NCBI GenBank assembly: GCA_937625935.1
Contig: OW569349.1
Location: 186,001 to 250,000, forward strand
Direction of reading: 5' to 3'
DNA length: 64,000 nt
From: Tetramitus jugosus
Taxonomy: Eukaryota > Heterolobosea > Eutetramitea > Acrasida > Vahlkampfiidae
Shown here: positions 1 through 9,815 of the stretch, one piece after another
Layout: each line of letters begins with the position of its first letter
Position numbering within the stretch: position 1 is the stretch's first letter
Notes under the pieces: model-generated
What the model saw: only the letters and a program-made list of their open reading frames with translations
Database searches by the model: none
Told to the model about the DNA's origin: nothing
Translations under genes and position numbers: made by a program

Positions 1-1149
1 AACACGGATACGATCAATGTTGTGATTCAATCGTTGAGTCATGTCACATTGATTCGCAACTATTTTCTATTGTTGGAATGGAGTGCAGGGACATCTTCTT
101 CTTCATTATCAGCATCATCTCCACAGATGATGGTTGTGAATCGATTCGGGGAATTAGTGCGGAAGATTTGGAATGGAAGGACGTTCAAGGGTCATGTCAG
201 TCCTCATGAGCTGTTGCAGGCGATATCGATTGCGAGTGAAAAGAAGTTTGGTATTGGATTAGAGAGGGATCCAATAGAGTTTTTGACATGGTTTCTCAAC
301 ATGTTGCACATGTCATTGAGCAGTACTACCGCCACCAAGAGCAATGATACTTCTGTGTCGGTGGTTGCTGCTACTGGTAGTTCTGGTTCTTCACAGCAGG
401 TGACGGGAGGAACCTTGTCAAAAGCAGGTACGACCAATCTGAAGAGAAAGAAGAGCAGTGAGGGTCGACCGACAAAGAAGCGACGAATTGGTGATCATGA
501 GCAAAAGACAAGTATTATATCAGAAACATTTCAAGGAATGATTCGTGTCACTCAGGAAACGGTTTCGATTCAGAATAAGGATGACAAGGAAGAGGATGTG
601 ACTAAGAAGCAACAGAAGAAAAAGACGACTCGTGATGTGCCGTTCATGTATCTTACGCTGGATATACCTCCTGCTCCTCTGTTCAAGGATGAACAGGAGA
701 GGAACATTATTCCTCAGATTCCAATCTATCAGTTGTTAAACAAGTACAATGGAAAAACAGAGACGATTCAAGCAATTTCAAACAACTTGCTTGAAAAGAA
801 GACTTATTCGATCACGAAACTGCCAAAGTATTTGATTGTTCACATGAAACGATTCTCTGCCAACAACTTTTTCCATGAGAAGAATCCAACAATTGTGAGT
901 TTCCCCGTGCAAGGATTGGATCTGGCTTACTGTTGTGCTTGCCCTGAAGGCTCCAACACCAAGTACGATCTGGTGGCCAACATTTGCCATGAGGGAGACG
1001 CCAAGTCTGGATTTTTCAAGGTGCACATTCTCCACAGACCAACCGGGAAGTGGTTAGAAATGCAGGACTTGGATGTGAAGGAGATTATTCCACAAATCGT
1101 AAGTGTTTCCGAAGCCTATATTCAAATTTATGAGCAACAAAAGGAGTAA
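1..1149 (+). CDS. USP39: USP39/Sad1-like tri-snRNP ubiquitin-hydrolase-fold protein, 5' partial
   Basis: Reads in frame from base 1, so the 5' end with the expected ZnF-UBP domain lies outside the window; about 382 codons remain. USP39/Sad1 is a scaffold of the U4/U6.U5 tri-snRNP needed for pre-mRNA splicing in the nucleus. The stretch YLIVHMKRFSANNFFHEKNP, the FGELVRKIWN and SPHELLQAI segments, and the LDVKEIIPQI...AYIQIYEQQ end match the family closely. The catalytic Cys position of active USPs (NTCY) reads NTDT at codons 1-4, and the His-box reads SGFF instead of SGHY. It is therefore a non-catalytic USP fold, as in known USP39. A Lys/Ser-rich, NLS-like insert lies at about residues 125-200. 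The downstream neighbour is convergent, 35 bp away. Confidence 0.93.
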   Translation, partial: NTDTINVVIQSLSHVTLIRNYFLLLEWSAGTSSSSLSASSPQMMVVNRFGELVRKIWNGRTFKGHVSPHELLQAISIASEKKFGIGLERDPIEFLTWFLNMLHMSLSSTTATKSNDTSVSVVAATGSSGSSQQVTGGTLSKAGTTNLKRKKSSEGRPTKKRRIGDHEQKTSIISETFQGMIRVTQETVSIQNKDDKEEDVTKKQQKKKTTRDVPFMYLTLDIPPAPLFKDEQERNIIPQIPIYQLLNKYNGKTETIQAISNNLLEKKTYSITKLPKYLIVHMKRFSANNFFHEKNPTIVSFPVQGLDLAYCCACPEGSNTKYDLVANICHEGDAKSGFFKVHILHRPTGKWLEMQDLDVKEIIPQIVSVSEAYIQIYEQQKE

Positions 1150-1184
1150 ACACGTATCGATTTATGTAATAATTTAAGTTTTGT

Positions 1185-4085
1185 TTATTGTACATTTTCG
1201 GTAATGGATGTTTGATAATCATAAAGTGTCTCTCGCATGCTGGAGATTCGAGATCTTTGTTCTCTTGTCTCGGTTGACAAAGTGAAGCATTTCACCGCGT
1301 TGTCAAGGTCTCCTTCCATCTCAAAATACACTCCCAGTCTCTCTGTCTCTTGAGCACTCCAGTCTGAAACGGAGGCAGAGAGATAGCGGGCGACAAGGTC
1401 TTCAATTGGTTCCATCTGTTTGCTATGGTCTACACCCGTCTCATCGCTAATGGTTTGGGATCCCTGCTTCACGAGTTGCTTAAGGCGCCTCATGTGTTTC
1501 TTGAACGGTTCACTCGATTTCATGAACGACAAGTAACTCATTTCATAGTATTGCGACTCTCTCGTGGCGTGATAAATTTGCTGGAACATGTCCTCATCAC
1601 TCAAAGTCGCTGCAATCTGGAACGCTTTCTCATAGTATCCATGTCTCAGCGTATAAATAAAGTATCTTCGGTAGAGGTTGTGCAGCTGTGACAGTCTAGA
1701 CGTATTATCTTGCGAGTAGGCATCCAACATGGAGTGTGAGGTCTCTTTGAATAGATTCGCGTATTTGTCTAGGATTATATCCAAATATGCCCTCGCTCTC
1801 ACACCATTGAAATCCACATCCACTTGCCTCAATAAATAATTAACAAATATACAGAGAGCGCAGTACAACTCAGAAGGATTGGATATGTTCCTAATAAGCG
1901 TTCGACTCTCTTCCATACAATTATTATGAATGTGCATTGTTAAGAGGTGAATACTACTCAATGGCTTAATATCGTACATTGAGTGACACAGTGTCAAATC
2001 AATTCGAACGAGAACGATTGGACCTTGTTCAAAAACGAACGATACTAACTGATGGGAAACAGATTTCGCAAATTGCGACAATGAATGTGTTTCAAACGAT
2101 GAGTCTTGATGCTCAGTCATCATGTTTTGCGAATCCAAGAATGTAACATTCTTGATTCTCTTTCGCTTGCCAATTAGATTTTGAGAGTGCAGCACATTTG
2201 TCATCATTCCATTCGACAAATACAGTGACAAGATATTCAATCCCAAGTCAAGCATATGAAACTCTTGTTTGGTTGAGTTCTCTGTATTGAAACCAACCAG
2301 CAGTAAGCCGCCAGATGAGTGCCAACGAATCAAGAATGGATTTTGTTTTCCCTGAATCTTCTGTATCGTTAATCTGAGCTTGTTTGTTTGATAGCTCTTT
2401 GCTACACTGGTAATTGTGCTATCTGATGCCCACAACAGTATCGTTCCATCGGCACAACCGATACATATGTGTGTCTCGCTCGGACTCATGGCGCAACACG
2501 TGACCGGTGATGTTGCTCTAATCTTGTGAGCTTGAATCTTTTGGAAATCCCTGCTCATCACCCGTTCATACACATTCCAGTACACATTCGTCATTCCAAC
2601 AACTTCCAACGTAATTAACGTGTACGGTTTCTTGTTGCTGAACGCAAAGTACATGATATCGACTGCATTCTGTGATCTGGACCACTGAATATGCTCTTGT
2701 TGATTCTTTGGTGATATTGGGCATCGATAAATGCATGCAACAGGTGCAATCCTTTGATCATTCAACGACAGCACAATCAATGTTCCATTGTGATACTTGA
2801 CACACAGGAGACTATTGTTATGATTCGTCTTCATCTCCACCGGATTCATATACAATAGAGTCTCAATCGACAAATCATTAAAGGTGCATGACGAGAGAGA
2901 AGAAGTATGTGCAGTACTGCTGCTACTCATGGTTCCATATGTCGAAGCATGACTATTCACACTCATAAAATAGAAATTAATGTCATTTTGCTGTGCCAAC
3001 ACGCAACAGTGTTCATTCTGATGATGATGAGCAGTATTCGACATGCTACCATGATTGGAACTGCTGTGCTCATGACGATAATTCTGAGGCAGTATCATAC
3101 CACACGCCAAATAGCTTCCATTACCCTGACTATTACCACCACCACCACCACCACTCACACCACCTCCCATCATTCCACCACTGTTGCCACCACCACTATT
3201 CAACAAATTGTTCATACTACCATTTATACCACCACCACTATTGTTCAGCACTCCAGACGACGGCATCATAAACGGATGATTATTCCTCCTATTACTATTA
3301 CTACTATTGTTATTATTATTGTTATTCAACGAGAGTCGATCCAAGTTGACCACTTCCACATCACTCGTCAAGCTATGAATCGAAAAATGACACATGGTCC
3401 CATTGTCCAACAACATGTGCAATTTGCTGTCTTCTTCATTGTACGTCACATGAATCACACTGTACATTTCCAACAATTGTTCCCATTCGTTCATTACGCT
3501 CTTATTCTTCTTGTTTTGAGCGAAATTGGACCAGTTGGATCCCTGTAGTGTTTGACTCTGTTTCAAGAATCGATCATAGTTGCCATTGGTCCACTGATGA
3601 AGATTGGTTGCATTCGCTAATGATGATGATGATGATATTGTTGTTGTTGTTGTGACATTGTTGCTAGTGTTATTGTTGCTGTAGAGTGTCATTTGATTGG
3701 ATATGGCCATTGTAGAACTACTATTACTATGACTACTATGATTATTGTTGGTTTGTGATGGTGATGGTGATGATGATGATGAGAGAGGAACAACAGTGTT
3801 GGAGTGAGGATGAGAAGGACCGGGTATGCCAACCGATATGAGACCGAATCCATGCTGAGAGTGATGACCACCACTGTTGGCATGATGATTGTTGCTGTTT
3901 GGACTATTGTTGTTGTACAGGGGAAACATGCTGTTGATGTTGTTGTTGTTGCTTGTTGAGTCATAGTAGTTTGTCTGTATTAAATGAGAGGATTGTTGTG
4001 CTTTGACGGTGGCAATGTCAGTGGGAGGTGCACATGAGATGAGTATGACTCTGCATGACAAGCCTGTTTTTTTGCTTGTTGGCAT
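1185..4085 (-). CDS. WDPCP: WDPCP/Fritz-type ciliogenesis and planar cell polarity effector
   Basis: 966 residues from an ATG at 4085. WDPCP (Fritz, CPLANE5) is a subunit of the CPLANE complex that helps recruit intraflagellar transport proteins to the basal body. Key matches are the TCCAMSPSETHICIGCADG beta-propeller strand, HSSGGLLLVGF, FEQGPI, the VNYLLRQ segment, and the family hallmark YRRYFIYTLRHGYYEKAFQI followed by DEDMFQQIYH. The N-terminal third carries long Asn, Ser, Gly and His runs (residues about 45-350) that push the length above the animal protein (about 750). Naegleria builds flagella de novo, so a basal-body function is plausible. It lies downstream of PF16 on the same strand, 97 bp away. 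The identity rests on motif alignment by eye. Confidence 0.85.
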   Translation of the reverse strand: MPTSKKTGLSCRVILISCAPPTDIATVKAQQSSHLIQTNYYDSTSNNNNINSMFPLYNNNSPNSNNHHANSGGHHSQHGFGLISVGIPGPSHPHSNTVVPLSSSSSPSPSQTNNNHSSHSNSSSTMAISNQMTLYSNNNTSNNVTTTTTISSSSSLANATNLHQWTNGNYDRFLKQSQTLQGSNWSNFAQNKKNKSVMNEWEQLLEMYSVIHVTYNEEDSKLHMLLDNGTMCHFSIHSLTSDVEVVNLDRLSLNNNNNNNSSNSNRRNNHPFMMPSSGVLNNSGGGINGSMNNLLNSGGGNSGGMMGGGVSGGGGGGNSQGNGSYLACGMILPQNYRHEHSSSNHGSMSNTAHHHQNEHCCVLAQQNDINFYFMSVNSHASTYGTMSSSSTAHTSSLSSCTFNDLSIETLLYMNPVEMKTNHNNSLLCVKYHNGTLIVLSLNDQRIAPVACIYRCPISPKNQQEHIQWSRSQNAVDIMYFAFSNKKPYTLITLEVVGMTNVYWNVYERVMSRDFQKIQAHKIRATSPVTCCAMSPSETHICIGCADGTILLWASDSTITSVAKSYQTNKLRLTIQKIQGKQNPFLIRWHSSGGLLLVGFNTENSTKQEFHMLDLGLNILSLYLSNGMMTNVLHSQNLIGKRKRIKNVTFLDSQNMMTEHQDSSFETHSLSQFAKSVSHQLVSFVFEQGPIVLVRIDLTLCHSMYDIKPLSSIHLLTMHIHNNCMEESRTLIRNISNPSELYCALCIFVNYLLRQVDVDFNGVRARAYLDIILDKYANLFKETSHSMLDAYSQDNTSRLSQLHNLYRRYFIYTLRHGYYEKAFQIAATLSDEDMFQQIYHATRESQYYEMSYLSFMKSSEPFKKHMRRLKQLVKQGSQTISDETGVDHSKQMEPIEDLVARYLSASVSDWSAQETERLGVYFEMEGDLDNAVKCFTLSTETREQRSRISSMRETLYDYQTSITENVQ

Positions 4086-4181
4086 GGTGTGTTTGGGGTG
4101 AAGATTTTATGATGGTTTCGTGCGTTTTGTTTGGGAACAAACACAAAAACAAGAGTTTTCACATTGCGGAGGAGAACTTTG

Positions 4182-5930
4182 TCACAAGTGCTCGTCAACC
4201 GCTCTGATCGTCTTCAAAAGTTCACTCTCATAACTGGGAGTGTAGAATTTGACGGCCTCTGCTGGAAAAGAGTTGTTAATCGTGGTGATACTCTGTTGCA
4301 TTGTCGAGGTTTTCGTTAGCAGCGTTGCATCGACTTGTTGCAACAGCTCTAGCTTCTTCAGCTTAATGAATGGCAGTCTCTGAGTTGCGTCATATGGTAA
4401 TATTTCTGCGAATTGTGCCAATATGGCTTCCAACACATGCATGTCCGTATTTCTTTCGAACAAGGTGTACAATTCTGTGGTGTCATTGCTGTGGGATATC
4501 ACCCCTCTGAGTGCCTCCAAGCACACTTGTTTCAATTCTAGGGACTTTGTTGTGGAGAAGAGCCCATAGAGCGTACGTAGAGAGTTGGAGCCAACTGCTT
4601 TCGCCAGTGCTGCAGATTGAGAGCCAATAACTCCTAGGCACCGAGCAGCTTCAACGATGATGTGACTTGGTGATGATGAATTGGAAAGAATAGAGAGTAG
4701 TGCAGGTATGACTCCCTCGTTCTTAATTTTGTCTCCAAATTCTTCTCCACAAGCTGCAATCTTACCCATGGCAAAGCATGCAGCATATTGTGATCTTAAT
4801 CGCTGGTCTATAATACATTTCGTCAGTAGTTCGAGGACGCCATTTGCTTGCACCAAATGGTTTGCATACACTTTACCATGACTTGCAATAGTACCAACGA
4901 ATGTTGCAGAGTTCATTAACACATAGGAGTCCAAAATTTTCAAAAATTCCGAGATTTTGGGTATCACTTGTATAGTCTGGTTGGCAGTATCCTTTGAATG
5001 CTTGGCAATCTGTGCAAAGAAGCAAGTTATCTGCCTTTTTAATAGAATATCAGTCGTGTCGACTAACTCCATCACATACTTGACACCACCAGCTTCAATA
5101 ACTCTTTGAGCTAAGTCTGGTGTATGTTTTGCAATATCCGCCAGAGAACATACTGCTATTCGCTTGACGACCATATCTGGTTCCTGAACACACTGTACCA
5201 AGTATGGTAGAGCTCCATAATCAATAATGGATTGGGAAAGCTCTTCAAATGGAAATAATGTTAGGAATGAACTTGCAATTTGAATACTAAAATGAGCATC
5301 TTACCTGTGTTGTGCCGCGATATATAGTTCAGTCCCCATGCTCCTGCCTCTTTAATCGAAGGATCAAAAACTGTCAAGAATGTTACAAACATATCCACTG
5401 CTCCAGCTTCGATCACTGTAGCCGCCAGAGATGGATTGTGTTTGGCGATCGATCTGATGATGAATGATCCAGCCTTCTTGAACTTTTTATCATTCTATGG
5501 ACGACTGTGTGAGCAAATGATGATCAAGAGTTCAGTTCAGATTCGAATAAAAAACGCTTACTGTTTCTTGCATTGTGAAGATCAATTGATTCAGAGTATC
5601 TCCCTTGGCAAGCTCCTCTGCATGAGTGACATGAGATGATGCGAGTTGTCCGAGAGATATTGCCGCATTCATACGAATGGTACCCACAGGATCCAATAAC
5701 AACGGAATCAAAAGCTCAGATGCACCACCTGCGCTCAACAAGTGAGCAGTTTTTGCTTCCTGTGAGTATATTGCTGTTTGTCTGACAAAAGCTGATCGAC
5801 ACTGCTGGAAGTTTTCGAGAATTTTGACCATTTCTCTTGTTATCCTCGATGTTTGACCGTCATTGACACTGTATTGAGTGTGATTTAAATCTTCCTCGGT
5901 ATCATCCAAAGTATCGTTCATTGCTGCCAT
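4182..5930 (-). CDS. SPAG6: PF16/SPAG6 axonemal central-apparatus armadillo protein
   Basis: Three exons on the minus strand: 5930-5562, 5494-5305 and 5242-4182. Introns are 67 and 62 bp, GT-AG. The joined protein is 539 aa (human SPAG6 is 509). PF16/SPAG6 is an armadillo-repeat protein that stabilises the C1 microtubule of the motile 9+2 axoneme. The splices restore the conserved blocks FKKAGSFIIRSIAKHNP and YISRHNTELSQ, then QEPDMVVKRIAVCSLADIAK. The C-terminus INNSFPAEAVKFYTPSYESE is diagnostic. The gene is head-to-head with the DNA polymerase at 6035, with only 104 bp between start codons. A perfect E2F-like palindrome lies in this gap. Confidence 0.95.
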
Positions 5931-5962
5931 CCTCTGATACTTGAATCGTAATTTGCCAGTTG

Positions 5963-5974
5963 TTTCGCGCCAAA
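5963..5974. promoter_or_regulatory. E2F-like palindromic site in divergent PF16/Pol lambda promoter
   Basis: TTTCGCGCCAAA reads as an E2F core on both strands (TTTCGCGC and TTTGGCGC). It lies 33 bp upstream of the PF16 ATG and 61 bp upstream of the polymerase ATG, inside a 104-bp divergent promoter. Function is inferred from the consensus only. Confidence 0.45.
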
Positions 5975-6034
5975 AATTTTCCAGTCAGAAATGGAAGAGA
6001 TAAATCGAAAAAACAACCAACGTGATCTTTGGCA

Positions 6035-8106
6035 ATGGATTGGTTCAAAGACACGGAAGATTTGCTGCAGAGACTGGATAGCGAAGACTCGAGTCTGAAA
6101 GAGACACAATCCTTTATGGAAGAACCACTGGATGACGATCTCCTGAGTCTTCAAGAATGGGACAGAAGGGTGAAACGAAGGATCGATGCTACTTCTTCCC
6201 TATTTGACAAGAGAGCTCAAAAAGCCCAATCCACTATTCAGCACAAAATCAATGTGAATAGGAAGAGAGATATGTGGGGCTTGGATCATAGTGGTGGTGA
6301 TGGCACTACAGAGTTTCCCGTTGGAGTCGTTTGTCCTTCACATTCGAACACATCAGACCTCAAAGAACGGCCAGAACCAATAGTTACAAATGCGAATGTA
6401 CCTTTGAGTATTCAATTGGAAAATCGTGATGAAAGTGTTGTTGTTGATGTCGCTCTCTCAAGTACTACGATTTCAAGCGAGAAAAGACCGATAGATCACA
6501 GCACCACGACCAAAACAACTAGCTCTATTGAGCACAAACAGAAGCCTTCTCGATCAAACGTGATGTTGTTTGAAGGGATTGTATTCTTTTTCTTGAATTT
6601 TTCTTCCTTGTGTCGAGATAGAATTAAGATAATGGCAGGCATTGTTTCTAACAAGGGTGGCACTGTGCTAAGCAGCTTATCTGACCAAGTAACGCATATA
6701 ATAACTGCTGAGAATTTATCAATTTTAAAAATCAAGGATGTTTTATCCCGCACAACCGATTACAACATAGATCATCATCTCGATCGAGGAGTACGCGTTC
6801 ATACTACGGAATGGATTTCAAAGAGTGTGAACAATCACCAATTGTGCGACGAGTACATGTATCGCATTTTCCCTATTGACTTTGACTCTCAGAGTTCATC
6901 ACTGAACTCTCAATCCTTGCAAGTGGCCGAGCCCGTTCAAAAGCCAAAAATCAAATGGGAATCCAGATTTGCATGTCAGAAACCTGGTCCGGATAAAGCA
7001 AGTCCGCATCCCAACAAAGGTTTGTAACTTTTACTCAGTTGTTCTTCAGAGCTAGGTTTGAGCTTTCTTACTTACTCCCACTTGTAGATATCACAGATGA
7101 GCTTCAAAGACTTCTCGTCATTTATCAACAGACAGGAGAAGCCTGGAGGACCGTAGCTTACAGGAAAGCTATTGCGGCAATACAAAGATATCCGAAACGG
7201 ATTCAGAATGGAGAAGAAGCCATCAAGATTCATGGAATAGGTAAAGGTATTGCAGACAAAATTAATGACTTTCTTCTCCACGGTAATATAAACAAACTAT
7301 CAAACCTACAAGAGAATAAGAAGATCCAGGCAATTCAACAATTTTGTAAGATATGGGGTGTAGGGTTAAGTACAGCAGAAAAGTGGTATGCTCAGGGACT
7401 TCGCACATTGGAAGACGTGAAACAGAAAGCCCAATTAAACTCTCAGCAATTGATTGGAATGCGATACTATGAGGACTTTCAACACCGAATTCCACGATCA
7501 GAAGTAGAGAAGATTGTGTCTGTTGTGGCCAATGTGGCGCTATCTATCCGCTCAAGTCTAGAGATAATACCATGTGGATCCTATCGAAGAGGTAAGTCAG
7601 ATAGCGGAGATGTCGATATTCTCATAACTGATCGAGCAAATGATGACGTGGAGCTAGATTGGCTTGGTTTGTTGCCAGAGATATGTGATCGACTTACAAA
7701 ACATGACTCAAATATGAATCCCGTAGATGAAGAGAATAGCAACCCATTCCTATCGGCTCACCTGTCTACGGCCAAGAGAGAGGGTAGTGGAGAGATGGCG
7801 AATTACATGGGAGTTTGTAAACTTGTTGAGTCGCAGTACCACCGACGAATTGATATCAAGATTTACAAACCAGAGCATTTTCCTTTTGCAGTACTTTACT
7901 TTACAGGATCAGATCACTTCAATCGGTCTATGAGACTGCTTGCAAGTAAGAAGGGTTTGAGTTTGAGCGACAAGTGTCTTCGGCATGTGATCAGGTGCAA
8001 CAGGGTCAAGGTTCATGAAGGCAAAGAGATACCTTGCTACACAGAACAAGCTATATTTGCAGCTCTAAATCTAGAGTATCGAGAACCACATGAACGGGAC
8101 ATTTGA
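6035..8106 (+). CDS. POLL: BRCT-containing family X DNA polymerase (Pol lambda-like)
   Basis: Two exons, 6035-7019 and 7088-8106, with a 68-bp GT-AG intron; 667 aa. The open frame extends upstream to a TTG, so the start is set at the ATG at 6035. Domain order: a variable N-terminus with a short acidic region, a BRCT domain (about 174-285), the 8-kDa HhH region (IHGIGKGIADKI), a second HhH (VWGVGLSTAEKWY), then the polymerase palm. Metal-binding Asp503 and Asp505 lie in GSYRRGKSDSGDVDILI; the third Asp is in YHRRIDIKIY. The YFTGSDHFNRSMR motif and the YREPHERD end are typical of Pol lambda/beta. Expected role: gap filling in base excision repair and end joining. BRCT plus full polymerase favours lambda over beta. 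Confidence 0.93.
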
Positions 8107-8114
8107 TGTTGGTT

Positions 8115-9608
8115 TTATTGTATGATAATATCAATATCTGATAGTGATCCGTTTAGAGCCGATACGAATTGAAACTTTGAATCTGGAGGGTGAAGAACAG
8201 TCTTCAAAAACTCATGTACAGTCTCTCTAGATGTACGACAATCATGATTGTTATCTGTAATGAACTTGTGACGCAGCAACTGCTCTGCCGATGGCCTCTC
8301 ATCTGGATTACTGTTCAAACATTGAACGATAAAATCTTTGAGGAAAACTGAATATCCGCGAGTTGATAATCCATCCAGCATACTCAAGTGCTCGTTATTG
8401 AACACTGCTCGAGCAAAATTCATGATTTTGGAAAAGGCGTATATACCGTGGAAAGTTATTGGAAACTCACCTAAACAACACTCTGTTAATATGACTCCAA
8501 TGCTCCATATGTCATGCTGCCATCGAATTCGGCTCCCCTTCATATCATCTGGTGCCAGATATCCATACTCATTCTGAAAATACAAGTAATGGTTGCCGGA
8601 TTTGTGAGTTGTATGCTGGTTGATATCAAAGAGGTTTCTAATGATCCTTGCGCCAGAGTCCTGCATTTTTGCCCAACCATCTAAACTCAATAATATGTTC
8701 GATGTTTTCAAGTTTCCATGACAGTAGACTGGTGGCACAGCAGATTGATCATCCTCGTAAATATTTTCTGGTGTGACTTCAGATCCACTTCTCTGTGGAA
8801 AGTCGCAAGTGACGCCGTGAATATATCGAAGACCAAGCAAGATTTGATACGTGATGGCACTCAGTACTCTCTCAGGTATTGTTGTACTACTCCGATGCAA
8901 TGTTTGTACAAGGTTCAACAATGACCCAGCAGTCATATGATCTAACACTGCGTACACAGACCCATTTTTTAATACCAGTTTGTGCAGTCTCACAAAATGA
9001 TCCATCGATGCTCGATCATCATCGCTAAGATCATCGACTGACGTACCAACTGAATGTGGCAGCTCTGTTCCTCCACACATTGGAAGCGAACTGATAGCTG
9101 TATCACCATCGCTGCGAGTCGATTTTGCCAATTTGGATGTCGGAAGCTTGTTGTAAGTCTCCTTAAAGATTGCAAGAACTTCCTCTGGCGAATACATTTT
9201 GCTTTTCTTCACGACATCAATCTTTTTCACAGCGAATTCTGAATCCAAGTGGGTTGCATAGTACACTTGTCCAGTCAACCCACTACTGCCTATCGCCGTT
9301 TCATGATATCCGTCATCTCTTGATTTACATTGTGACTCTGCGTCATGATTTCGATTCATTCCACTCGCACCTGGCGAAACCAGGTGGTCATTCGAACATG
9401 AACTACAGGTTTCGCAGCTCAAGTAGCAACTGATTGGCTCTTCAGAGAATTTAAGGTTTTTGAACTGTATTTTGCGATCCGGTACAAATTCTTCGTCTCT
9501 GGACTGTCCATTTGTATGTGCTGACACTGTTGTAGTTTTGTTAGGGTCCTCTGACTTTTTTGTAGGGATTTGTAAATTCAAATGTATGCTTTTCCGTGAA
9601 GTTATCAT
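8115..9608 (-). CDS. Protein kinase-like pseudokinase (HRD and DFG degenerate)
   Basis: About 497 aa from the ATG at 9608. The open frame starts at a GTG at 9635, and a splice acceptor-like AG just upstream leaves room for a short 5' exon. A kinase fold is clear: glycine loop IGSSGLTGQVYYA, VAIK-type lysine in FAVKKID, hinge VYAVLDHMTAGSL, subdomain IX DIWSIGVILTE, and the subdomain XI Arg in NPDERPSAEQLLRHKF. The catalytic loop reads HGNLKTSNILL, so the HRD aspartate is Asn. DFG reads DSG, and APE reads APD. Phosphotransfer is therefore unlikely, and a scaffold or allosteric role is inferred. The 5' half holds a Cys-rich patch (CYLSCETCSSC). Head-to-head with APC6, 207 bp between starts. Confidence 0.82.
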   Translation of the reverse strand: MITSRKSIHLNLQIPTKKSEDPNKTTTVSAHTNGQSRDEEFVPDRKIQFKNLKFSEEPISCYLSCETCSSCSNDHLVSPGASGMNRNHDAESQCKSRDDGYHETAIGSSGLTGQVYYATHLDSEFAVKKIDVVKKSKMYSPEEVLAIFKETYNKLPTSKLAKSTRSDGDTAISSLPMCGGTELPHSVGTSVDDLSDDDRASMDHFVRLHKLVLKNGSVYAVLDHMTAGSLLNLVQTLHRSSTTIPERVLSAITYQILLGLRYIHGVTCDFPQRSGSEVTPENIYEDDQSAVPPVYCHGNLKTSNILLSLDGWAKMQDSGARIIRNLFDINQHTTHKSGNHYLYFQNEYGYLAPDDMKGSRIRWQHDIWSIGVILTECCLGEFPITFHGIYAFSKIMNFARAVFNNEHLSMLDGLSTRGYSVFLKDFIVQCLNSNPDERPSAEQLLRHKFITDNNHDCRTSRETVHEFLKTVLHPPDSKFQFVSALNGSLSDIDIIIQ

Positions 9609-9789
9609 CTTTTCTATGTCATTCCAGACTTCCACTAAACAATTGGTAAAAGGTGCTGTGAGAGATTAACTTTGTTTTTACCATTGTCCAAAACAAAATG
9701 GATCAACCATTGATAGAAACTCCAAACCACACTCCAATTATTGGCACCTTTGTATTTATAGTTGATTGCCAAAAAAAGATATGACAGAA

Positions 9790-9801
9790 TTTGGCGCCAA
9801 A
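9790..9801. promoter_or_regulatory. E2F-like palindrome upstream of APC6
   Basis: TTTGGCGCCAAA is a perfect 12-bp palindrome matching the E2F/DP consensus. It lies 14 bp before the APC6 ATG and inside the divergent promoter shared with the pseudokinase. Assignment is by consensus only. Confidence 0.45.
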
Positions 9802-9815
9802 AAACAAACAACAAA

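Noticed and set aside
2907..3548. 213-codon Thr/Ile/His-rich frame antisense to WDPCP
   Set aside because: Arises from the low-complexity Asn/Ser/Gly tract of the sense gene.
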